A stretch of DNA of 6,804 nucleotides. Source: Campylobacteraceae bacterium (GTDB lineage: Bacteria > Campylobacterota > Campylobacteria > Campylobacterales > Sulfurospirillaceae). Below the pieces are notes generated by a model. That model was not told the origin of the DNA. It made no database searches and was given only the letters and a program-made list of their open reading frames with translations. Position numbers and translations under genes: made by a program. The DNA lies in contig JALUXQ010000208.1 of NCBI GenBank assembly GCA_027013265.1, positions 1 through 6,804 of the forward strand, written 5' to 3'. Of this stretch, positions 1 through 5,393 are shown one piece after another (within the stretch, counting starts at the first letter, position 1; each line of letters opens with the position of its first letter).

Positions 1-1070
1 TACTCTTCACTCAACAAAAGTTCTCTAAAAGCTTTTGAGCCTGTTGCATTACTTCTCTCGCCTATCAAAAATGGAGCTGGCTCTTGCTTGATACTTCTAG
101 ACTCAAACAAAGAAGCCAAAGATGTTGGTTGAGAACCTTTTGGAGGCAACGGAGTCTTACCTTCTACTCTTTTTGAGAGCTCTAGTATATGTTGAGGGGT
201 TGTACCACAACATCCTCCTAGCAAACAGACACCGTCTATCTGCAAAAAACTCTCTTGAAAATCTGAAAACTCTCTTGGCCCCATCGGATAAAATGAGTGT
301 CCACCTCTGTTTTGAGGGAGTCCTGCATTTGCATGTACGCTTATGGCTCTGTCCCAAACCTCACTCAAAGTCTTTACATGTTTTTGCACCTGCTCTGGTC
401 CTGTACCACAATTAAAACCAAGACTTAAGATATCAAATGGCTCTAGAATGGTTGCTATCGTAGTCGCATCTGTTCCTATAAGCATAGTTCCACTTAATTC
501 AATCGTAACCGAAACCATAATGGGTATTTTAGTATCATCACTTAGTTGTGCATCTTGCAGAGCATGAAGAGCAGCTTTTATCTGCAATGGATCTTGGGCA
601 GTCTCTAGTAAAAACAGATCAACTCCGCCCTCTATGAGCCCAAAAGCTGCCATTTTGTAGCCCTCATACATGTCGTCATAGCTTATATGCCCAAGAGATG
701 GCAGTTTTGTTCCTGGTCCAATAGAGCCAGCACAAAAACGAGGCTTATCCTGCGTAGAAAAACTCTCACATGCCTCTTTTGCGATTCTTGCACCATCTTT
801 TGCCAACTCAAAAGCTCTCGAAGCTATACCATAATCATCAAGCACCCATGGAAGTGCTCCAAAAGTATTTGTCTTTATTATGTCTGCTCCAGCTTTTAGG
901 TAGCCCTTGTGGATATCCTCTATCACTTCTTTACATGTAGAGTTTAAAAGTTCATTACACCCCTCTAGCCCACTCCAAGCGGTAGTGGGAATATCAGAGT
1001 TTTGTATTTGAGTACCCATGGCACCATCGAGCACCATTACTTTTTCTTTTATAAGTTGTTCTATTTTCAA
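1..1070 (-). CDS. metH: Cobalamin-dependent methionine synthase, N-terminal part (cut by left window edge)
   Basis: The reading frame stays open from a TTG at 1070 to the left edge, giving 356 residues of a protein that usually has about 1150-1230. MetH transfers a methyl group from methyltetrahydrofolate through cobalamin to homocysteine in the cytoplasm. Residues 1-310 form the homocysteine-binding barrel: DGAMGT at 15-20, and the three zinc/homocysteine cysteines in FNCGTGP (Cys221) and GGCCGTTP (Cys287, Cys288). GERSNATGSKAF at 337-348 opens the pterin-binding domain, which separates MetH from stand-alone homocysteine methyltransferases and BHMT. The TTG start gives the usual short lead before VLDGAMGT and has a GGA six bases upstream; the first in-frame ATG (residue 12) would leave only two residues before that motif. 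The cobalamin and activation domains lie outside the window. The gene is divergent from amtB. Family assignment is very secure; the exact start is less so. Confidence 0.93.
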   Translation of the reverse strand, partial: MKIEQLIKEKVMVLDGAMGTQIQNSDIPTTAWSGLEGCNELLNSTCKEVIEDIHKGYLKAGADIIKTNTFGALPWVLDDYGIASRAFELAKDGARIAKEACESFSTQDKPRFCAGSIGPGTKLPSLGHISYDDMYEGYKMAAFGLIEGGVDLFLLETAQDPLQIKAALHALQDAQLSDDTKIPIMVSVTIELSGTMLIGTDATTIATILEPFDILSLGFNCGTGPEQVQKHVKTLSEVWDRAISVHANAGLPQNRGGHSFYPMGPREFSDFQESFLQIDGVCLLGGCCGTTPQHILELSKRVEGKTPLPPKGSQPTSLASLFESRSIKQEPAPFLIGERSNATGSKAFRELLLSEE

Positions 1071-1101
1071 TTTAAATCCATTATGTCTATTTATTTAATT
1101 A

Positions 1102-1110
1102 ATTATAGCA
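1102..1110 (-). promoter_or_regulatory. Extended -10 promoter for metH
   Basis: On the minus strand the bases read TGC followed by a perfect TATAAT (TGC at 1110-1108, hexamer at 1107-1102). No good -35 box lies 16-18 bp upstream, which is common for sigma70-type promoters in AT-rich Campylobacterota. Transcription would start near 1095, leaving a leader of about 25 bases before the TTG. That is too short for a SAM or cobalamin riboswitch. Predicted from sequence only. Confidence 0.6.
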
Positions 1111-1177
1111 TATTTTGTTTAATCTATTTTATTGCCTATTTTTTAATCACTAAAATTATATTTATTGTTCATATTGT

Positions 1178-1186
1178 TGCTATAAT
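1178..1186 (+). promoter_or_regulatory. Extended -10 promoter for amtB-glnK
   Basis: TG at 1178-1179, a single C, then a perfect TATAAT at 1181-1186; the -35 region is only AT-rich. The predicted start is near 1193, leaving a leader of about 28 bases. I looked for a sigma54 element (GG and GC ten bases apart, as at many amtB/glnK promoters in other Proteobacteria) and found none in 1071-1217. This suggests sigma70-type expression here, with any nitrogen control coming from an unidentified regulator. Confidence 0.6.
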
Positions 1187-1209
1187 TTCTCGATATAAAA
1201 TTTATTATT

Positions 1210-1215
1210 AGGAGA
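1210..1215 (+). promoter_or_regulatory. Shine-Dalgarno of amtB (decides between two ATGs)
   Basis: AGGAGA precedes two adjacent ATG codons at 1218 and 1221. Only two bases separate it from the first ATG but five from the second, which is the normal distance, so 1221 is preferred. Confidence 0.7.
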
Positions 1216-1220
1216 ATATG

Positions 1221-2519
1221 ATGAAAAAATGGCTTTTACCAATACTGCTGCTTTTACCCTCAATTGGATTTGCAGGAGATAAGTTGGATAGTGGAGATAC
1301 AGCATGGATGATGGTAGCATCTGCATTTGTTTTACTGATGACACCCGCAGGTCTTGCACTTTTTTATGGTGGCATGACTAGAAGTAAAAATATACTAAAT
1401 ACCTACTTAATGGTATTTGCAGCATTTGCGGTTGCGATGGTTGTGTGGGTTATTGCAGGATATTCTATCGCTTTTGGTGATGGCGGATCTATGCAAAAAG
1501 TTATAGGTGGATTTGGGAATACATTTTTAAATGGTATAAAATGGAGTGACTTGAGTGGTACTTATCCTACATATGTATTTGTCATTTTCCAAGGCACATT
1601 TGCAGCCATAACTGTGGCAATCGCAAGCGGTTCAGCTATAGAGAGGATGAAATTTTCAACTTGGCTTGTGTTTGTTGCGCTATGGACTGTAGTAGTTTAC
1701 GCTCCTGTAGCCCATATGGTCTGGGGCGGAGAAGGAGCATTTTTGTTTGATGCTGGTACACTTGATTTTGCTGGTGGAACTGTTGTACATATGAATGGCG
1801 GTTTAGCTGGTTTAGTTTTGGCAGTTCTACTCGGAAAAAGAAAAGGTTATCCAAAAACCGCAATGAAACCATCAAGCATAATACTTACCGCACTTGGTAG
1901 TGCATTGCTGTGGTTTGGTTGGTTTGGATTTAATGCAGGAAGTGCCTTTGGAGCAGGAACAATATCTGGCTTGGCATTTTTTACAACAACTTTAGCGCCA
2001 GCAGCAGCAGCGTTAACATGGTTATTTATAGAGTACATAGTTTTCAAAAAGATGACACTCTTAGGAGCAGCTTCGGGTGTAGTCGCAGGACTTGTAGCTA
2101 TAACACCAGCAGCTGGTTTTGTAGATGTAACAGGAGCATTAATAGTTGGAATTGTAGGTTCAGTCATTGGATTCTTTGGTGTAGCTGTACTCAAGAAAAA
2201 ACTTGGATACGATGACTCTTTAGATGCATTTGGTGTTCACTTCCTGGCAGGATTATGGGGAGCATTAGCAACTGGTTTCTTGGCACTAAATGACAAAAAT
2301 TTACTTTGGGATGGACCTTTAAAGGCTTCAGGAGATAGACTGGGGCAAGTCCTCGTACAGTTAGAATCGATAGTAGTTGTTGGACTATTTACATTAATCG
2401 GGACGGTTATAGTTTACTATATATCTTCAATATTGACTGGTGGAGCAAAAGTAGATGAAGAGACTGAAACAATAGGTCTTGATGAAGCAGTACACGGTGA
2501 AACTGGATTTAATCTATAG
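1221..2519 (+). CDS. amtB: Ammonium transporter AmtB
   Basis: The 432-residue inner-membrane protein conducts ammonium/ammonia as a trimer. Numbered from the ATG at 1221, residues 1-18 (MKKWLLPILLLLPSIGFA) form a cleavable signal peptide, followed by eleven predicted membrane helices. Landmarks of the family are all present: PAGLALFYGGMTRSKN (helix 1), the pore-gate phenylalanines in FQGTFAA (near 127) and FGFNAGS (Phe237, with Ser241), HMVWGG (Trp168), DFAGGTVVH (Asp182 and the first twin histidine, His190) and DAFGVH (second twin histidine, His340). The cytoplasmic tail contains IGLDEAVHGETGF, matching the AmtB tail that contacts PII. An ATG at 1218 would add one methionine; the ribosome site spacing favours 1221. 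The PII gene lies 33 bp downstream, the usual genetic partner, here in the order amtB then PII rather than the commoner glnK-amtB. No key residue is missing. Confidence 0.97.
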   Translation: MKKWLLPILLLLPSIGFAGDKLDSGDTAWMMVASAFVLLMTPAGLALFYGGMTRSKNILNTYLMVFAAFAVAMVVWVIAGYSIAFGDGGSMQKVIGGFGNTFLNGIKWSDLSGTYPTYVFVIFQGTFAAITVAIASGSAIERMKFSTWLVFVALWTVVVYAPVAHMVWGGEGAFLFDAGTLDFAGGTVVHMNGGLAGLVLAVLLGKRKGYPKTAMKPSSIILTALGSALLWFGWFGFNAGSAFGAGTISGLAFFTTTLAPAAAALTWLFIEYIVFKKMTLLGAASGVVAGLVAITPAAGFVDVTGALIVGIVGSVIGFFGVAVLKKKLGYDDSLDAFGVHFLAGLWGALATGFLALNDKNLLWDGPLKASGDRLGQVLVQLESIVVVGLFTLIGTVIVYYISSILTGGAKVDEETETIGLDEAVHGETGFNL

Positions 2520-2540
2520 GCTAAAATGATAAAATTTCAA

Positions 2541-2547
2541 AAAAGGA
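2541..2547 (+). promoter_or_regulatory. Shine-Dalgarno of glnK (decides the start)
   Basis: AAAAGGA ends five bases before the ATG at 2553. The in-frame ATG at 2526 has no purine-rich site at the right distance and would add nine residues (MIKFQKRKK) that PII proteins lack, so 2553 is chosen. Confidence 0.75.
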
Positions 2548-2552
2548 AAAAA

Positions 2553-2891
2553 ATGAAAAAAATAGAAACAATAATCAAACCTTTTAAATTAGAAGATGTA
2601 AAAGATGCTCTAACAGAGCTTGAAATCACTGGTATGACAGTATCAGAAGTAAAAGGTTACGGCAGGCAACAAGGACACTCTGAACTATATCGTGGGGCAG
2701 AGTATGTGGTAGATTTTCTACCAAAAATCAAGATAGAGATTGTAGTAAAAGAGGATATGGTTGATTCGGTTATAGATGTTATATCCAAAAGTGCAAAAAC
2801 AGGAAAAATCGGAGACGGTAAAATATTTGTTTATGCAGTAGAGAAAAGTGTAAGGATAAGAACAGGGGAGACTGACGAAGAGGCAGTTTAG
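2553..2891 (+). CDS. glnK: Nitrogen regulatory protein PII (GlnK/GlnB)
   Basis: The 112-residue length is exactly that of classical PII. PII is a cytoplasmic trimer that reads ATP/ADP and 2-oxoglutarate and controls nitrogen targets, including AmtB. The protein opens with MKKIETIIKPFKLEDVKDAL. Its T-loop, roughly residues 37-55, contains ELYRGAEY with Tyr51, the residue uridylylated by GlnD in other Proteobacteria. TGKIGDGKIFV (83-93) is the nucleotide-binding B-loop signature, and RIRTGE (101-106) is the C-loop. GlnB and GlnK cannot be told apart by motif alone; linkage to amtB argues for GlnK, whose main job is to block AmtB when ammonium is plentiful. It is probably co-transcribed with amtB, because no convincing promoter lies in the 33-bp gap. 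Whether Tyr51 is actually modified depends on a GlnD that is not in this window. Confidence 0.96.
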   Translation: MKKIETIIKPFKLEDVKDALTELEITGMTVSEVKGYGRQQGHSELYRGAEYVVDFLPKIKIEIVVKEDMVDSVIDVISKSAKTGKIGDGKIFVYAVEKSVRIRTGETDEEAV

Positions 2892-2898
2892 CCAAATA

Positions 2899-2932
2899 TT
2901 TTTGAGCCAGCAAGCCACGACTGGCTCAAAAA
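2899..2932. terminator. Inverted repeat between convergent genes; possible bidirectional terminator
   Basis: A perfect 12-bp stem (TTTTTGAGCCAG against CTGGCTCAAAAA) with a 10-base loop lies between the glnK stop (2891) and the stop of the convergent gene (2936-2934). The placement is that of a shared terminator. The architecture is atypical: the U-run precedes the GC-rich stem and pairs with the A-run after it, in both directions. The RNA after the stem is only moderately U-rich (ACUAUCUUAUUUUAU on plus, UAUUUGGC on minus). Termination is therefore inferred from position and fold, not from a standard U-tract. Confidence 0.5.
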
Positions 2933-2933
2933 A

Positions 2934-4634
2934 CTATCTTATTTTATCCCTATAGTATCTATTTACATCATTATGAACAAATCCATTTTTATCGATAAAC
3001 TGCAAATCATTTTTACATAAATCTCTATAGCTTTTTCTACCAGTAACAGCCAATACTGTTTTTAAACCTTTAAGAAGATTCTTGTGATAATTGGCTATCT
3101 TTTTTGACTCTTTCGTAACTAGGTAAGCGGCTCTTTTTTTAGGGTTTTGAGTAGCTAGTCCAATAGGACAACTTCTGCCTCTCGAACCAGAACACTCTCT
3201 AGCTCTGATACAGCCTGCACTCATCATGAAGCCTCTAGCGATTCCCACCATATCTGCTCCAAGAGCAAGAGCAATAGCCATGTCATCAGGGGTTAAAATT
3301 TTACTACTTGCTAATAGTTTTACCTCATCTCTGACACCATACTCTTTAAGAACACTATTTGTGATAAATATAGCATCTTTAACGGGCAACCCAACTCTAT
3401 CCATCAACTCAAGTGGCGCTGTTGCGCTTCCGCCATCTCCACCATCAATCGTGATAAAATCTGGTATGCCATCCAACTTTTCATCTCTTCGTCTTTTTAT
3501 CTCTTTGGCAATATCTTCTATATTGTCTCTGCTTGATATGACGATTTTAAAGCCGACGGGTTTTTTTGATAGTTTTTGTAGTTTTCCTACAAAATCAAAT
3601 AAATCTTGCGTAGTTTTAGCATATGGAAATCTATTTGGAGAGAAGATATCCTTATGTGGCTCAAGTCCACGATAGTACGCTATGGCAGATGTTACTTTTG
3701 ATGCCATCAATTTTCCGCCTGTCTGTTTTGCACCTTGAGCTATCTTGATTTCAGTAGCCTTGCAGAAACTCATAACTTTTTGGTATCTCTCTTCATCAAA
3801 GTTACCCTCTTTGTCTCTACACCCATAAAGACCTGAACTTATCTGATACATGATATCTGGCATATCTTCTGGTACTTTTTTTGGAAACACTTTAAGCGGA
3901 AGACTCCAGTTTGGTCTAAAAAATATCAAAGAATCAAAATCAATAACATAAGTGTCATATGTCTCTTTTGTCAAAAGAAGACTCCTTAGTACTTTTAGGG
4001 CAACTGCTCTGTTAAATAGCTTGGATGTTATCATATATATCGTTCTATTTATGCCTGTTATTGGGATATTTTCCATATACTCATCTCCGCCATGGTTAGA
4101 GTGGGTTACAAAAAAGTTGGAGGTCAGGCTTCCTTCTCCTGTATTAATCGTAAAATTACCCTCATTTGCTCCTATCACAAAAGCTCTTGTCCCCTCAGGA
4201 GATATGGCACCATCGCTCATGGCTGATCTGTATATTATCGATTTTGTTTTAAATGGTTGCTCTCTCTTTTCTCCTATCAACACACTAAAATCAGTATCAA
4301 CTTCATCATCATTTAAGACTTGATTTGAGTGTTTGATTTGAAATTTTGGAAGCGGTTGTGGTTGTCCTGTAGAGAAAGAGACATAGTTTGGAACATTTTT
4401 ACTAGCATTATATACCCAATCTATCTTATCCCTAGATTCATAAAAGTCTTCATTAGCAAAATACTGTCTAAAAGGCTCACGAACAGCTTCAAAAAAATAC
4501 CTCATGCGCCCTATAATCGGGTAGTTGATAAGTAACTGATGTTTTCTTTGCACATACTTATCATATATGTACCATGCAACTATGACTAAAAAAAAGGCTG
4601 CTATGATGTACTCTATATACTCTACGATATCCAT
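2934..4634 (-). CDS. Membrane-anchored FMN-binding glutamate synthase-domain protein
   Basis: This 566-residue protein belongs to the stand-alone GltB-type synthase-domain family (PF01645, 'FMN-binding glutamate synthase family'). One membrane helix spans about residues 9-24, with acidic residues before it and basic ones after it, which suggests a cytoplasmic catalytic domain. The family opening NYPIIGRMRYFFEAVREPFRQYF follows (37-59). The FMN barrel shows INTGEG (163-168), GLYGCRDKEGNFD (268-280), IAQGAKQTGG (298-307), FITIDGGDGGSATAP (393-407) and ALGADMVGIARGFM (457-470). Cys475, Cys481 and Cys489 are the probable Fe-S ligands. It lacks the glutaminase domain of true GltB, and no gltD is nearby, so classical GOGAT activity is not shown; substrate and electron partner are unknown. 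About 85 residues (172-257) are inserted after INTGEG compared with the shorter family form as I remember it. The start has AAGGAG five bases upstream. The gene converges on amtB-glnK. Confidence 0.88.
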   Translation of the reverse strand: MDIVEYIEYIIAAFFLVIVAWYIYDKYVQRKHQLLINYPIIGRMRYFFEAVREPFRQYFANEDFYESRDKIDWVYNASKNVPNYVSFSTGQPQPLPKFQIKHSNQVLNDDEVDTDFSVLIGEKREQPFKTKSIIYRSAMSDGAISPEGTRAFVIGANEGNFTINTGEGSLTSNFFVTHSNHGGDEYMENIPITGINRTIYMITSKLFNRAVALKVLRSLLLTKETYDTYVIDFDSLIFFRPNWSLPLKVFPKKVPEDMPDIMYQISSGLYGCRDKEGNFDEERYQKVMSFCKATEIKIAQGAKQTGGKLMASKVTSAIAYYRGLEPHKDIFSPNRFPYAKTTQDLFDFVGKLQKLSKKPVGFKIVISSRDNIEDIAKEIKRRRDEKLDGIPDFITIDGGDGGSATAPLELMDRVGLPVKDAIFITNSVLKEYGVRDEVKLLASSKILTPDDMAIALALGADMVGIARGFMMSAGCIRARECSGSRGRSCPIGLATQNPKKRAAYLVTKESKKIANYHKNLLKGLKTVLAVTGRKSYRDLCKNDLQFIDKNGFVHNDVNRYYRDKIR

Positions 4635-4639
4635 AATTT

Positions 4640-4645
4640 CTCCTT
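4640..4645 (-). promoter_or_regulatory. Strong Shine-Dalgarno of the glutamate synthase-domain gene
   Basis: Read on the minus strand, AAGGAG lies five bases before the ATG at 4634. It fixes the start and is the strongest ribosome site in the window. Confidence 0.75.
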
Positions 4646-4667
4646 AAAATTTTTACAATGCCAGACA

Positions 4668-4695
4668 ATTTTAGCATAATTTAAATAAACTTCAA
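4668..4695 (-). promoter_or_regulatory. Promoter for the glutamate synthase-domain gene
   Basis: On the minus strand, TTGAAG (4695-4690) and TAAAAT (4673-4668) are separated by 16 bp, with TGC directly before the -10 hexamer (4676-4674). Transcription would begin near 4661, giving a leader of about 27 bases. This is the only promoter candidate here with both a -35 and an extended -10, and it suggests the gene is expressed independently of the two minus-strand genes upstream. No terminator hairpin was seen after the upstream stop at 4707, so read-through is also possible. Confidence 0.6.
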
Positions 4696-4706
4696 GAACT
4701 TATAGA

Positions 4707-5393
4707 CTAAGAAAATTTTCTCCTATAAGATAGTACTAGGTTAAAACATAACTCACTTAGCATGAACAGATCCCAAATATTTACTATTGCTAAAAACTCA
4801 TCTCCTATCTTTAGCGACAAGAAATCTATAGATATGTTTACTCCGTACTTGCTATTTGGTGGGGATATCTCTGGTAGGGATTTGCTATACTGAAAATTTA
4901 GTTTCACCTTCTCTTTTCGTCGCATTCTTCGTATTCGCTTTAGTGTTCCAGCGAAATCCCTCTCATTTAATCTAATTTCGGCATGGGTATTATGAGAGAG
5001 CACATTTCTTACAAACGAAAGAATGTCATAAAAATTTTCATATTGCTCTTTAAATATATCCTCTATGTAGTCTTTAAAACCATTTTCAAGTCTTAAAGCT
5101 TCAACCATTGCCATACAAATCCCACGAAAAGAGTTAAACTCTACGAAATATTCAAACAATGAAAGCTCATCTTTCTTGTACTGCCTTGCATTTTTTAGAA
5201 GTTCATAAGTTATATCTGCATTGAAATAGTACGCGTTGACATCATCAAATTTTTTAACGACAAACATACTTCTGTCTGTCAAATCCTCTGTTTTGGATAA
5301 CATTCCTAAAAATTCACCCATATTTAAAAAGTAAAAGTTTTGCTCCACCAAAAGCAGAGTATCTTCAAGCAATGTTTCGCTATCTATATTCAT
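4707..5393 (-). CDS. Unknown protein with HEPN-like RNxxxH motif, coupled to a molybdoenzyme gene
   Basis: I do not recognise a named family for this 228-residue protein. It looks largely helical and soluble, with no signal peptide or clear membrane segment. Residues about 76-135 read as helices ending in FVRNVLSHN, where Arg129-Asn130 and His134 fit the R-N-x3-H motif typical of HEPN domains, many of which are RNases or toxins. A strongly basic stretch follows (LKRIRRMRRKEKVK, 151-164), compatible with nucleic-acid or acidic-surface binding. A probable beta-strand region (184-205) and a hydrophobic C-terminal helix (206-224) close the protein. The ATG overlaps the upstream molybdopterin oxidoreductase stop by 4 bp (ATGA) with only a weak, distant AAGG, so translation probably depends on the upstream gene. 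That context would also suit a dedicated chaperone or maturation factor, but I see no TorD-type signature. The gene is real; its function is unknown. Confidence 0.8.
   Translation of the reverse strand: MNIDSETLLEDTLLLVEQNFYFLNMGEFLGMLSKTEDLTDRSMFVVKKFDDVNAYYFNADITYELLKNARQYKKDELSLFEYFVEFNSFRGICMAMVEALRLENGFKDYIEDIFKEQYENFYDILSFVRNVLSHNTHAEIRLNERDFAGTLKRIRRMRRKEKVKLNFQYSKSLPEISPPNSKYGVNISIDFLSLKIGDEFLAIVNIWDLFMLSELCFNLVLSYRRKFS

Noticed and set aside
1002..1211. Plus-strand open frame giving a small hydrophobic peptide (an internal ATG at 1083 would give about 42 residues)
   Set aside because: It begins inside metH, has no ribosome site, and its hydrophobic Ile/Phe/Tyr make-up follows from the AT-rich spacer, which also holds promoters for both flanking genes.
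1071..1217. SAM or cobalamin riboswitch for metH, or a sigma54 promoter for amtB
   Set aside because: The predicted metH leader is only about 25 bases and the spacer is almost entirely A/T without structured GC helices; no GG-N10-GC element was found.
1847..2194. 115-codon minus-strand open frame opposite amtB
   Set aside because: Its Pro/Ala/Thr-rich product mirrors the Gly/Ala codons of amtB on the other strand; there is no independent support.
2522..2535. TAAAAT-like -10 boxes between amtB and glnK
   Set aside because: They would start transcription at or nearly on the glnK ribosome site, and AAAAT runs are expected by chance here; co-transcription with amtB is simpler.
2526..2552. Upstream ATG start for the PII gene
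   Set aside because: It adds MIKFQKRKK, which PII proteins lack, and has no ribosome site; the start at 2553 gives the exact 112-residue family length with a good one.
3226..3675. 149-codon plus-strand open frame opposite the glutamate synthase-like gene
   Set aside because: It is fully antisense to well-conserved FMN/Fe-S motifs and has low-complexity Ser/Leu-rich content typical of a shadow frame.
4707..5393. Unknown gene as a TorD-family molybdoenzyme chaperone
   Set aside because: Position would suit it, but I cannot see TorD-type motifs and the RNxxxH plus basic stretch do not fit; kept only as an alternative by context.
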